A stretch of 64,000 nucleotides of DNA from Ceratothoa steindachneri. Taxonomy: Eukaryota; Arthropoda; Malacostraca; Isopoda; Cymothoidae. Positions 32,201 to 43,200 of this stretch are shown here, in pieces. A program made the position numbers and the translations under genes. The DNA lies in the NCBI GenBank assembly GCA_963969495.1, contig OZ018328.1, positions 682,001-746,000 on the forward strand, written 5' to 3'. The notes under the pieces were generated by a model that searched no databases, was not told where the DNA came from, and saw only the letters and a list, made by a program, of their open reading frames with translations. Each line of letters begins with the position of its first letter. The first letter of the stretch is position 1.

Positions 32201-32998
32201 TAACGAACAAACTTGCACAAAAAAGAAATTTTGACAAATGAGCAGGAAACGGCGTGGGTGGTAATTTAAATATGAGAGATGAGGACGGAAAAGTAGTACA
32301 TTGTTCCTGGAAAATTTGTGACTTTTTTTTTTACTGAAATTGACCATTTGTGTTTCTTGAACTACACATATATAGTAATAAAAACACTAATACTGAACGC
32401 ATCCATTTGGAACAAAAATCAAAATGAAGGTTGTATAAAAACCTTTTAAACAAATCAAAGAAGAGAAATAAATACAGAGAAGAAAATATGAAAAAGTTGT
32501 GTTTTCGTCAGAATTAAGACGTGACACTTCATAACAACACCGAAATATGGTTTAATCGAGCATTAAACAATGCGAAGTTAAGTAAATAAAAAGTAAATAA
32601 AAACGCTAAATAATGTCAGGCATAGGGTAGGTAGGATATATAGAAAAGAAATGAGGGGGAAATAAACATCTAAAATATAAGAAAACCCAAGTTTTGATTA
32701 TTATAAAAAAACACAAAAAGCCTCGAAACAAATACAGCTTTCTGATTGGTCATTTATGAAACTGAATCCAGATCTGTGATTGGCCAGTGCGATAACAGAA
32801 AAAACACTGAAAAGTAGCCCCCAAAATAAACTAGAGTCGCATCCGGCCATCATCTACACAATTACCTGCATTTATAATAGGCCTTTTTGGAAAGGTTTCT
32901 CGATGAGATTTCTTCGTACCGGTTCTCTCTCATTTTTATTCCCTAATACCTTTTGGAGTAACAACACAGAAGACATCCGGATGTATATTTAGTTCGTC
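32201..32998. other. AT-rich spacer
   Basis: No gene is recognised. Two short CTGATTGGTCA/GTGATTGGCCA motifs (about 32742 and 32776) recall the GTGATTGGTCAC segment in the Merlin terminal repeats, so part of this stretch may be remains of that element. The stretch just before 32999 would be the 5' UTR of the gag-like ORF that follows. Confidence 0.35.
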
Positions 32999-34080
32999 AT
33001 GGGTAAATCTGAGGAAGAGGAAGATGAAGCAGCTGCTGCCATGCAGGTAAATCATGCGCCGGCAGCTAAGCGATCCCTGGAGGCGGAGGCCGACTCTGAC
33101 CATCAACCACCCACCTACCTCAAAATCTGCCAGGAACACAAACCAGCCCCCACCACAGCCGGTAAGAGTAAATTATCATGACAGTGACCAGCCAAGAGAG
33201 GGTGGACCAGGTGAGGAACAGGCAAATATAAAAATTTACATCATGTCCACTGAAGGTAAGATGTTGACTGCCCACCCAACAGCCCTGACCAGGGCCCATA
33301 ATGAATCCTCCCTGGGAAAGTACATATTGCAAGGACATGTCAGGGAGCTGGGCACCGGCCAGGCTATACGGTTGGAGGTGACCCGTGATGGCCTGAACAA
33401 GCTGGCATGCAGACTAGAAGATATGACCACCATCGGCCCATGGAGGGTGCATTGCTGGGAGTCCAGAGGCCTCAACCCCAGCTTGCTGTATGGTAAGGTA
33501 GTACTGTTCAGCCCCCAGTACACTGCCGAGAACCTGGCCAGAATAATTTGACTTCTTCTCAAGGAGGTCCTACCCCTACCACCGTGAGCAGATGGGTCCA
33601 GATTCTTCAGGCTGGCCTTCCAGTGCACTCAGCTCCCCAGGCAAATAGCACTGGGGCACCAAGTGAAGAATGTAACTGAATTCAAATTACCAGCCCTCCG
33701 GTGCTGCAGATGCTATCAGTTTGGCCACGGAGCACTAGCTTGCAGGTACAAAGTGAGGTGCAATAACTGCAGTGGCTACCATCCCTTCAAGACACCAGAG
33801 GGGAATTAGTGCATGAACACCATACTGTTACTTCTGCTGGGAAGATCACCGTTTATTAAGCAAGAACTGTCCAGCACTGCTGAAGGCAGCAGAGATTAAT
33901 GAACACTGCAGACAACAAAAAGTGAACACAGAGGACACAAACACAAAACTCAAACAAATCAGACCAAAGCCCATTTCCCCAAACACACACTCTAACACCA
34001 GTACATGCACCCAAAGAACTCGCATCCCTCCTCCTGCTGCACCGAACAAAGTGCCTCCCACTTTGATACTAAATAATTCC
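32999..34080 (+). pseudogene. gag-like LINE ORF1 with zinc knuckles, broken
   Basis: Starts MGKSEEEEDEAAAAMQVNHA at 32999 and shifts frame near 33170 into IKIYIMSTEGKMLTAHPTAL, then RVHCWESRGLNPSLLYGKVV. A further shift at about 33545 leads to the knuckle CYQFGHGALACRYKVRCNNC (about 33708-33767). A Pro/Thr/Asn-rich tail (about 33890-34080) follows. This layout matches ORF1 proteins of I/Jockey-type LINEs, which bind element RNA. The ORF2 that should follow is absent. It could belong to LINE J or E, whose ORF1 is not present elsewhere in the window. Confidence 0.65.
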
Positions 34081-34084
34081 TTCG

Positions 34085-35037
34085 CTATGTGTATGTAGTG
34101 TGCATGTCTGTGGTGTATAGAGGAGAGTGAATGTGTCTGAGTGCTGTGTATGTGCTTTGACTGAGGAGGTGAGTCGATTATGTGTGGAATGCTTGAGACT
34201 GAACGATTTAGTGTCTGAAGTGAGAAGAGATGCAAGTGTACGTTTGAAGAGTCAGATTGGGACCAGGAGGGAGGAAGTTAGGCCTAGAACAGGGACTGGA
34301 GAGAAAGCAGTAAGTGATGATGAGTGGTGGGAGAAAGTGAACAGAATAGATAAGTTAGGACAGGTTAGGTGTGTGAATAAGAGGGACATGGAACCTGTTA
34401 GGCTAACTAACAGATTTGATGCCCTGAGAGAGGAAGAATTTGAAAGAGATTTCTCTGGTGTGGCCGTGCCTGAAAGTAGAATAGGAGGTAGAGTGAGTGA
34501 GAGCAGGAGGGAGGGTAATACTAGGCCTAGAGAGAATAGGAGAATGACTAAGGTGATTGTGATGGGTGACTCTCAGATTAGGTATTTAGATAGGAAGTTG
34601 AGTGAAAGTAAATGGAAGGGAGTGAGAGTTTGTCTGCCGGGTGCTGGTGTAAATGATGTGTGTGAGAGGTATGATAGGTTGGTGTCTGGGTGTGAGAGGG
34701 AAGCAGTTGTGATTACACATGTCAGAGTAAACGATGTAAAGAAGGTGGGTACTTGTGAGTTACGACAGCGGTATAAAAGGCTGATTGAAAGGATGTGTGA
34801 AAGTAGAGTAAAAAGCGTTGTTTCAGGTGTGCTTCCAAGAATGGATGTGGGGATGGAATGGTTCTCATGCAATGGGGTTGAATGAATATGTGAAAGGTTT
34901 GTGCGAGGAGTCAGGATTGGTGTTTGTAGATGTTTGGAGTGGGTTTTATGGGAAAGGTTTGTATGCGATGGATGGACTCCATCTGAGCCAAGATGGGGTT
35001 GAGGTTTTGTGTGGGAATTAGATAGTGTTATTAGGTC
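34085..35037 (+). pseudogene. CR1 ORF1 (SGNH esterase), second copy, damaged
   Basis: Closely similar to 28505-29524 but on the plus strand: SECCVCALTEEVSRLCVECL, SDDEWWEKVNRIDKLGQVRC, block I VMGDSQIRYLD, CLPGAGVNDV, block III THVRVNDVKK, block V AMDGLHLSQDGVEVL. In block III the usual Gly of GxND is Arg, which would weaken the active site. A frameshift near 34860 splits the last third into a second frame (34818-35021). The N-terminal Cys cluster is partly lost. No ORF2 follows, so this is a fragment. Confidence 0.88.
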
Positions 35038-36471
35038 ATCTGTCTCCATCAAATCCCACCCACATAATGCATCCATAGGATTTTGTCAGATCATGCATCT
35101 ACAATATACAATTTAACAATCCATAGGAATGTCCAACCATGCATCTACAATAAGAACATAAGAAAAGAAGGAGACTGCAAAAGACCATTCATGGCCTACA
35201 CTTGGCAGCTCCTGTTCCAGTCAACACACAAAAGATTTCTCACCAGAGAAAAGTCATCAACATTGTCACCCTTTACAGTAGCTCGTCAGATCTAATCTAC
35301 AATATACATAAAATGCACCCAGAGGATTATGTCCTTTCATACAACCGCAAAATATAATCTCCCCAGTTCTTAGAAAAATATGTACATAAAAAAAAGTCAG
35401 TCCCATCTAGCAGCTTCATCCATATATTTATCTAATCTATTCTTAAAACTACCCAGAGAGGAGGCTTCTATCACATGTCTAGTGAACCTATTCCATTCAT
35501 CTACCACACGATTTGTAAACCAATTCCTCCCAATCTCCTTCCTAAACCTATACTTATCAAGCTTAAACCCATTGCTACATGTCCTGTCATGTTCACTAAG
35601 TATAAGAACCTTACCCAGATCCCCTTTATTATATCCTTTTACCCATTTGAAGACTTCAATCAATTCCCCTCTGACTCTTCTCCTTTCCAATGTATGTAGA
35701 TTTAGTTTTCTGAGCCTTTCACCATAAGGTAAGTTCCTTAGCCCACCAATCATCTTTGTCATCCTTCTCTGCACAGACTCAAGCAAATCAATATCCTTCC
35801 TATAATATGGTGACCAAAATTGTACTGCATAGTCAATATATAATTTAAAGCCTCCATAAGAGTCTGTCAAAAACAAAATCAAAGTCCCCCAAAATATACA
35901 ATAGAAAGAAACTATCCACAGGAATGAGTCAAGAAACATATCCACATACCAAAAAGTAAGAAATTAACCCTCCATCCCCATATAATCATCCAATCTGCGC
36001 TTGAAAACATTCAAGTTTGGGCTGTCTACAGTCTCAGGTGGCAAACTATTCCAATAATCCACCACTCTGTTAGTGAAAAAATATTTTCTAACATCCAGTC
36101 TGCACCTCTGTTTTTTTAATCTTTAAGTGGTGGCCTCTAGTTCTATTACTACCTTCTAACTCAAATAACTTGCTGAAATCCAATTTATCCATCCCAGAAA
36201 AGAATTTAAAAAGCTCAATCATATCTCCCCTCACACACCTTCTTTCAAATGAAAACATATTTAATACCCTCAGTCTATCTTCATATTCAAGGTGCTTCAG
36301 GGATGGTATTATTTTTGTTGCCCTCCTTTGTACCGACTGTAGTAGGTTGATATGTTTAAAATGTGGTGAGCATGCCTGTATACAGTACTCTAAATGTGGC
36401 CTGACATAAGATTTGTATAGTTTAAGGATGACCTCCTTACTTTTGTAGCTAACATTTCTTTTAATGTAACC
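35038..36471 (-). mobile_element. CR1 family 2, RT C-terminus and 3' UTR (split by CR1 insertion C)
   Basis: On the minus strand, 35965-36471 reads the CR1 C-terminus: CRLDVRKYFFTNRVVDYWNS, then LPPETVDSPNLNVFKRRLDD. An AT-rich 3' UTR (about 35038-35152 and 35839-35960) with repeated ATGCATCTACAATAT units follows. It is clearly different in sequence from the CR1 at 25207-29638. CR1 copy C is inserted in its UTR. The 5' part is cut where the mariner fragment begins. Confidence 0.75.
35153..35833 (-). mobile_element. CR1 insertion C, 5' truncated (about 0.68 kb)
   Basis: Almost the same segment of CR1 as insertion A: RT C-terminus and 3' UTR. The flanking five bases CAATA occur at 35148-35152 and 35834-35838 as a target duplication, and joining the flanks restores a repeated unit of the surrounding UTR. 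Its 5' end stops after GCATAGTC, within about seven bases of the end of insertion A (GCATAGTCTAGATG). Confidence 0.85.
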
Positions 36472-36848
36472 TTATTTGACTTCAACGTTATCAAAGTCCA
36501 CAAGGCCAGAGTTGCACAAGCTGCCCTGCGTGAGTGCGGATTCGATGAGCTCACCCATATCTCCTACAGTCCATATCTGGCCCCCAGCGACTACTTTTTA
36601 TTCTGCCAGCTCAAGGCTGCACTGCGTGGATGCCAGTTTGGGGACGATGAAGATGTCCAGCTCGCCGTCCAGGAGTGGATTGAACAGCAGTTGGGAGATT
36701 TCTGGTTGTCAGGAATTCAAAGCCTCAGGGACAAGTGGCGCAAGTGCATTGTAGTCAAGGGTAATTATATTGAAAAATAATAAAATACTTTTCCTCATAT
36801 CTCGTTTCCTTATATCCGAATTGCAAAACTTATTGACTGCCCCTTGTA
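36472..36848 (+). pseudogene. mariner transposase C-terminus and 3' inverted repeat
   Basis: Reads KVHKARVAQAALRECGFDEL, then SYSPYLAPSDYFLFCQLKAA, then FWLSGIQSLRDKWRKCIVVK and GNYIEK-stop (about 36779). This is the end of a mariner (DD34D) transposase. The third catalytic Asp, in PSDY, is kept, but the conserved SPDLAP is SPYLAP, and the second catalytic Asp region (HDNAP) is lost at the 5' break. The sequence ends TTATTGACTGCCCCTTGTA, a typical mariner inverted-repeat end with a TA target. Confidence 0.85.
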
Positions 36849-37745
36849 TTTGACAATCATCAATTTGGGTTTAGACCCAATAGATCTGTTACTGACCAGC
36901 TCCTTCTGACATACAATTATGTTACCTACTGGTATGACAAAGGCCATATAGTAGATCTCATCTATTTGACTTTAAAAAAGCCTTTGATCATGTCCACCAC
37001 AGTATTCTTTTGGACAAACTTGCCTCCATTGGGATCTCTGGTAACCTTCTTAGCTGGATTAGGAGTTTCTTTGTTGGTCATTATATGAGCGTCTCCATTA
37101 GTGGCAGTGTCAGCTCTCCTAGACCGGTCCTAAGTGGGGTGCCACAAGGCTTTGTCCTGGGTCCCCTTCTATTTCTCATATTCATTAATCACACTTGCTC
37201 CCATCTTTAGTGTCAATACAAGATGTTTGCTGATGACCTAAAGCTATATCTCCACTTCTCATCTTCTAGTTATTACTTGCCTTCACCTGATCTACAACAC
37301 AGTATTAACACTCTGTCTGCTGCTGCCTCTTCCTGGGGTCTTAAATTCTCTGTAAACAAGTGTGCTCACCTCTGTTTTGCTAGACATCTCATTGATAGAA
37401 ACTCTAATTCTTGCTATTTCCTTGACAGCTCACCCTTAAACCTCTGCAATACCCATAAAGACCTTGGAGTGATTGTTGATGACAAGTTAAAGTTTCATCA
37501 CCACATCAGAAATTCTGTAGGTAAAGCAAGAGGCATGGCTTCTAATTTGCTAACTGCCACTGTTTGCCCTTCTCCTGAGTTTATGTCCTCTCTTCTTGTC
37601 TCAGATATTAGACCCTTGTTAGACTTTGCATCCCTAGTTTGGCACTCTGGGTATCTTGGGGATGTAAAGCTCCTAGAGTCTGTTCAGCGGAGGTGGACAA
37701 AGCAAGTATCAGGCTTAGCTGACTTGCCCTATATTGACATGTGTG
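36849..37745 (+). pseudogene. CR1-like LINE reverse transcriptase fragment
   Basis: Reads HQFGFRPNRSVTDQLLLTYN, then a damaged motif A with a frameshift (KKAFDHVHHSILLDKLASIG), motif B SGVPQGFVLGPLLFLIF (about 37135), motif C KMFADDLKLYLHFS (about 37220), thumb NTHKDLGVIVDDKLKFHHHI and LESVQRRWTKQVSGLADLPY (about 37675). FADD and the motif spacing point to the CR1 group. An in-frame stop near 37210 and the frameshift make it a pseudogene. It ends abruptly after 37745. Confidence 0.8.
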
Positions 37746-38641
37746 TGTGGATGAAGTATATAGAATGGGCCATGGACAGACATGAGGAGACTTTACATCA
37801 GATGACAGAGACAGTTGATGGACCTGTGACTAGGAGGAGAGGCGAGTGAAAGAGTATGACTGGGTGATGTCGAAAGCATTGGGAATGAATGAAGATGGGG
37901 ATTGAGACATGGTGAGGTGAGGCGAATTTAGCTGGGAGGGATGTAGTGGTTTGGTTGTCCGCCTCCCCTCCCCTATGTTTAATCTCTTTCTTCTTTTGCA
38001 CAATGTGTGTGTGTGTGTGGATCTTTTGATCACTGTCTTTGCTTTGTGTGGAGGGACTCAATGGGTGTCTATCGTGCTCCCCCATTCATCTCCTGTTTTC
38101 TTTTTAGGCGGATTCTTTCAGCAAATATTTTAAAGTGTAATAGTTTGGAAGTCATTAGTTGTGACTGAAGAAGGAAGAGCCGCCTAGACGGAGGATAGGT
38201 GAGTGAAGATTGTGTGAGAGTGGATATGGTTGAATGAGTTAGGATTAAAGATGTTAGAGTGTGGCAGTGAATAGGTGACTGAATGTGCCTTCTCTTTTCC
38301 AGCTCTGTGGTACCGATTGTCACCGACATCTGGCTTTCGGAGGCGGCTGAAGCCAATCTTGTCTCTTGTGTGGCAGTAAAGGGACGCATTGATTTGAGCC
38401 GGAGCGCTCCCACTTTCCGCTTTGACTGGAACCACCACTTTCTATCCTTGAGTGCAGATCATTCGCCTTGGCTGGAGCTGGACTCCCAGTCCCTTAAGAA
38501 AAGGAACCACTCTTCCCTCAAGAAAGCATGCCCGCCTCCCTTTTCCTTCCCTCCCTCCCATACCGGTAATAGTGCTCCCAGAGCGAAGCCCTAAACATTT
38601 CCTTGTTTGTGTGTGTGTGGCCAGGGTAAAGTTGTATGGTC

Positions 38642-38643
<2 letters not shown>
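37746..38643. other. Unassigned; possible LTR-like sequence
   Basis: No gene is supported. It contains a short GT microsatellite (about 38004-38020 and 38608-38622). A purine-rich GCTGGGAGGGATG followed by TGTAGTGG (about 37931-37951) resembles a polypurine tract plus LTR start. A possible matching end and primer site are seen near 39115-39145. This is inference only. Confidence 0.3.
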
Positions 38644-38698
<55 letters not shown>

Positions 38699-38870
38699 GA
38701 ATTAAACCACATTCTCCAAAGACAATTTAATTCAGAACAGTTTGGGTGTATCCCACACCCTTTTTGAACTGACAAAGGGTGTGAGATACACCGAAACTGT
38801 TCAGAATTAAATTGTCTTCGGAGAATGTGGTTTAATTCCTCATCTTTTCTTGCGATATTGCATCAATTTT

Positions 38871-38944
<74 letters not shown>
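38644..38944. repeat. Long hairpin between two TA microsatellites
   Basis: A left TA run (38645-38694) is followed by an inverted repeat with arms 38696-38763 and 38774-38841 (about 68 bp each, loop about 10). The right TA run (about 38875-38942) comes next. The arms start GAGGAATTAAACCACATTCT and meet at CACACCCTTT / AAAGGGTGTG. Only a few mismatches are visible. There is no coding capacity. This looks like a foldback or mini-interspersed element that carries or targets TA repeats. Confidence 0.85.
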
Positions 38945-38947
<3 letters not shown>

Positions 38948-39150
38948 TCTTTCGGTTGTGGTTAAAAATAGTAAATATTTTGGTAATTGAGTAAATTTAC
39001 ATTTTTGTTTACTGGGGTTGTGGTTGATCATTATTTTTTTTGTGTGTAAAGTAAAAATAGAAAATACTCTTCTCTCCTCAATACCCTCTCCTTGAACCAC
39101 CGAGTGGACCTTGTCAGGGCGCGGCGAATTTTTTGCTGGGGACTCGCGAG
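38945..39150. other. Spacer with possible LTR end and primer-binding site
   Basis: Ends GTCAGGGCGCGGCGAATTTT then TTGCTGGGGACTCGCGAG. The latter form is seen at primer-binding sites of some Ty3/gypsy elements. No matching LTR copy exists in the window, so this is weak. No ORF. Confidence 0.25.
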
Positions 39151-39941
39151 AATGTGTCATGACCAGAGGATTGTATGTAGCTATTATGCAATGGAAGGAC
39201 ATTCAAGTGAAAAGTGTTGGATAAGATTGTGAGTGCAAGGTGTGAATGGAAAGACTGAGTTGGGAAACTGAATTGTGAGAGGGTACCTGGGGAAGTATCC
39301 TCTGGGGGTGTGAGTGTGAAAGATGTGTTGGTAAGTCTGTCTAGTGTGAAAGTGCTGTCTAGTAGGAAGTAGGGGTGTCTGAGTATAAAGATTGAAGTGA
39401 ATGGGATTGAGTGTTTGGCTTTGATTGATTCTGGATGCAAGGCGAGCTTCGTATATAAAGATATGTATGACAAGGTGAGCGAGAAAGCCCTCCTGTCTGA
39501 GTGTAAGGGTAGTTTGGTAATTATTGGTAGTAGGAGAGTGCTTGTGATTGGAATGATAAGGTCAGCTGTTCAAATGCATGGTATGTTGATGAATGAGTGT
39601 GAATTCTCTGTGATATATAAGGTGAGTAATGAGTATGTAAATGCATGGTATGTTGATGAATGAGTGTGAATTCTGTGATATATAAGGTGAGTAATGAGTA
39701 TGGTATGATTTTGGGGTATGATTTAATGAAAGTGAACCATATGGTTGTGCATCCTGCGAGTGATCAGATTGAGAGAAAGATTGGTATGGAAAGATGGTAG
39801 CGTTTTGAGGAGACTGTTTAACAGGGTTGAGGTGACAGTTTTAGAGAGTGTAAGGCTTTTGAAGGGTGAACGGGTGTCTGTTAGAGTGAGTTGGAGTAAG
39901 GATGTTTGTGAGAACACTGTTATTGGATGGAAAGGGTGCGT
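39151..39941 (+). pseudogene. Ty3/gypsy G1 copy 3: last zinc knuckle and first protease domain
   Basis: Starts in the fifth gag knuckle (CSYYAMEGHSSEKCW, about 39170-39215). The protease domain 1 follows: NGIECLALIDSGCKASFVYK, with the active site DSG at 39427-39435, and further on MILGYDLMKVN (about 39706), the ILGxD block. A tandem duplication of about 67 bp (39574-39700) and frameshifts break it. It matches 51690-52400 of the plus G1 copy, where the DSG is deleted. The fragment is interrupted at 39941 by an LTR of a minus-strand G1 copy. Confidence 0.85.
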
Positions 39942-40693
39942 TGTAGCATTCCGAAAATCTATCCTCTAAACCCAATTGATCCAACCCGCTTCCTACACTA
40001 CTTCGGACATGAGAAATGATACAGATTCTATGTACAGTCCTTTATTTACAAGAAAAATATGAGGTAAATATTCACAAGAGATAGGGGTACATAAATTTGA
40101 TCTCGTAAAAAAAACAAACTATAACCAAACAAAGTTTTATCTAAACAGTCTAAGAGAGAATCGGTTAAGCAAACAAAACAAAAAATATTTAAAAAAATAC
40201 CCTCAACCAAACCAAGAGACAAAGAAGGGTTTGGCATTCCCTGGGGAAGAGTCTTGCCGGCCGCCACTAGTGTGGGCACAATAATTTTGCCTAGGTCTTA
40301 TAAAAAGAAGCTGGTGCCTCTGAGCTCATACAATAATTATTATTGCGATCCGATCTCGTATTGAGGCTATATAAAAAAAATGCACTCCTCCTTTCAAATG
40401 GGATGTACAATAACTTTGACTGGTTTACCTCAACCCTACAGTCCCTGCCACTCTTTACAAATTGTAGGATTATTTTGAAATTTAATAGAGTGGCTTTTCA
40501 AAAAAATAATAATCAACAATTTGCTGATGAAGAGAAAAAAACCATTTTATACAAAAAATGTAATCCGTAATTTATATATAAAAAGAAAAAAGATTCCCAT
40601 TCACACACACATTCTTACAGAGAGAGGGGAGGGTATTTGGAAATGGGGGGGGGGGAATGGCCCTTTACATACACTAACATTCGCTTCACCACA
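39942..40693 (-). repeat. LTR of the minus-strand G1 copy (752 bp)
   Basis: On the minus strand it starts TGTGGTGAAGCGAATG and ends CGGAATGCTACA, in the TG...CA form. It aligns by eye with the 5' LTR at 49245-49999 (755 bp): both carry AGGGCCATTC plus a C-rich run near the start, TAAAGGACTGTA with TGTATCA in the 3' part, and GCTACA at the end. Middle parts are strongly diverged. Confidence 0.75.
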
Positions 40694-41406
40694 CCCATCT
40701 TTCCTTAGGCCACTCCACCACAGTCACTCACAATACACTCTCAATCATTACTCACCGTACCTTTTATACTCAATTGCACCCTTCTGCTCCTATTCACACT
40801 CATCTACTGGTCCTTTGCTGCATGTAGCAATCTGTCGGGATTGTTCGTCAGTCATCCTGTCAGTCTCCGTCTCCTTGTCACTATCAATCATGTCATCCAC
40901 CATAGTCTTTGCTTTCATTACTAACTCGCTAATCTCTCAACAGAACTATTTCCTACTTTTTTTGGATCAAATCGTCCACCATACTCCTTGCCTTCATTAC
41001 CAGTTCTCCCATCTCTCGACAGAACTCTTTCATCTCTTGCGTTCAAAAACTTGACTCTTCATACCCCCATTCATCAGCTCCTCACTCACAGATCTCATCC
41101 AACTCAAGGTGCACTCTTGCCAACAGACAAATCACTCACATCCCCTCTACTCTCAGTGGCTATATTAGAAACCCCTTCAACTGGTTCCCATCACAAGCCA
41201 GTCACCTCATCATTCTCCACATCAAACTCACTTCTACCCTTACCATTTGTAAAACCAGAAAAATCAGCCACACTAGGTTCATTCTGTCCAAACACTCTAT
41301 AATTCCTACTGTTCCCAAAACCAGAAAAATCAGCCACAAGCAGCTCACTCACTCATCTACTTACATCAGCCAAATCATTCAACTGCTTATGCAAACACTT
41401 TCTCTC

Positions 41407-41830
41407 TCAAGCTCCCCCATACCAGAAAGACTGCGCAGACTTACTTTCATTCGTACTTGCATTCTTCCTTTCACTCTTTGTATGCTTTCTACTCCTCGAG
41501 ACCAAGACAAGCTCTTTCCCAGACAGAGCCATACTATCACACTCCATCTTATCATCATGCACCTTATCTCTCTCTCTGCACAGTTCATACACTGGGTGGC
41601 TCACCAGGTAGTCAGGAGGTTCTCTCCACCTCCTCAACTGACTCTGATGAGCCTGCACTCTCTGTCACACTTTCATTCAAACTCTCCAAAACATACGTCA
41701 CACCATTCTCCCAGACTCACAACTCTATACGGTCCTTCAAACTTTTCACTCATCTTTGACACATTCAACCTACCTTTTACTTCTTTTAACTTCAATACTT
41801 TTGCACCAATTTCAAACAAATGAAACCTTT
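41407..41830 (-). pseudogene. G1 integrase C-terminal region (minus copy)
   Basis: Reads HQSQLRRWREPPDYLVSHPV and YELCRERDKVHDDKMECDSM. It matches VWAHQSKLRRWREPPNYLAS at 56840-56900 of the plus copy. Preceding it, MSEKFEGPYRV-type sequence and KVLKLKEVKGRLNVSK-like readings (about 41700-41800) correspond to the integrase C-terminal beta-barrel that follows the core in Ty3/gypsy. It carries stops. Confidence 0.75.
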
Positions 41831-42052
41831 CACTCGCCTTTCAATATTATATGCCCATAATACACTACTCAACCATTCATCCCAGTCATTCAAAGTTGTA
41901 CTCATCATTCTCAATATCTCTCACAAGGTCCTAATTGTATGTTCAGCCAATCCATTCTAAGATGGTACATACTGAGTCATCCTCAGATGCTCTACACCAT
42001 TCTCTCAACATTTGCTCAAACACTTCACTTGCAAACTCAGGTCCATTGTCAC

Positions 42053-42500
42053 TCAGACATCTCCTAGGCTTCCAACTGCACATGCAACAGTCACACTCCT
42101 TTTATCTCTCACAGGTGTGGCATACACAAACTTACTGTTTTGATCAACCATAACAACCATACCAACATTCCCAGCACTTGTACATGGTAAAGAGACACAA
42201 TCAATAGCTACTAATTCAAATGGTTCTTTTGCATCAACTTTCAAAATCGGGGCTTCACTTGCACACCTTGCACCTTTCGCTTCTGACACCTTTCACACTT
42301 AGTTGCAACATCCTTCACAACAGTTCTCAGAAACAGATGGAACACACGCTCCTTCATACACTCCCACATCTTAAACTTACCCATATGCCCATAATTATCA
42401 TGCACAACCTTCACCAGACGAATGATACCAACCAAGGACATCACAGGTACATACATATCATTTCCATCCTTCACATGCCTCCTCACAAAATATACAACAT
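42053..42500 (-). pseudogene. G1 integrase zinc finger and core (minus copy)
   Basis: HDNYGHMGKFKMWECMKERV and VAKCERCQKRK-type (about 42270-42420) form the HHCC zinc finger of the integrase. LVAIDCVSLPCTSAGNVGMV (about 42160-42225) holds the first catalytic Asp (AIDC), with VDQNSKFVYATPV following. The rest of the core continues at lower coordinates in broken frames (LNDWDEWLSSVLWAYNIERR at about 41840-41900). This enzyme would join the LTR element to host DNA. Confidence 0.85.
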
Positions 42501-42639
42501 CCATACAAACAACAAAATCCTTAGCATACCTTTTAAAATCACTTAAACACTCTGGCCATTCATTCAAATCAACACGCATCATTACAAACCTCTTCAACTC
42601 ACTAACAAAAGGACACATCTCTTGCATCTCTAGAATATC

Positions 42640-43200
42640 ATCATCACTTAAAATCTTTCTCATCATCCATGACCAATTCAATCATACCACAAAATTTGAC
42701 AACATTCTTTGCACACTCATTCAACCTCATCACCTCCCATTCACCTTTCATAACACAATCCTTATTAGCATCCAAAGACAACTCATTCAATCTCATAAGG
42801 TCCACACCAAACAAGAAACAACACAGCATTGGCTCATCTTTCAGAATCACAGTCATGCTTCACATTTATACCACTGCCTAAACTCACTCTCAGACTAACC
42901 TGTTCCCATGCCACTATCATTCCATTTCCCAATCCACTTATCCATAACTTCACAGGCTTCTGCCACGCAACATCTAAACTCATCATACCTAGTCAGAATC
43001 ATCTCGTTCACTAATGACACTTGCGCTCCAGCATCAATCAAACCACAGAAGAACCTTTCATCAACTTTCACTCTCGCTTCCATCATATCAGGTCCTCCAT
43101 GCTTGCAATACACATAAGGAACAAGCACACCAACATCAGGACTGACATCCACACCATCATCAACTCCCACATCATAATTCACCATACACTCATCTTCATC
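42640..43200 (-). pseudogene. G1 second retropepsin-like domain between RNase H and integrase (minus copy)
   Basis: EARVKVDERFFCGLIDAGAQ, then VSLVNEMILTRYDEFRCCVA (active-site-like DAG; coding for LIDAGAQ lies at 43021-43041). About 77 residues on comes CFLFGVDLMRLNELSLDANK (LFGVD coding at about 42801-42820), the equivalent of the ILGxD block of retropepsins. The spacing is that of a normal protease domain. This position, after RNase H and before integrase, is not the usual place. The plus copy shows the same domain with DTG (55984-56228). A Ser/Thr to Ala change in DAG would weaken catalysis in this copy. Confidence 0.75.

Noticed and set aside
37930..39145. Complete solo LTR
   Set aside because: A polypurine-like start and a primer-site-like end can be picked out, but no second LTR copy or target duplication was found, so only weak notes are given.
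38873..39202. Open frame ending in long Tyr-Ile repeats
   Set aside because: The Tyr-Ile tract is a translation of the TA microsatellite. There is no conserved domain upstream.
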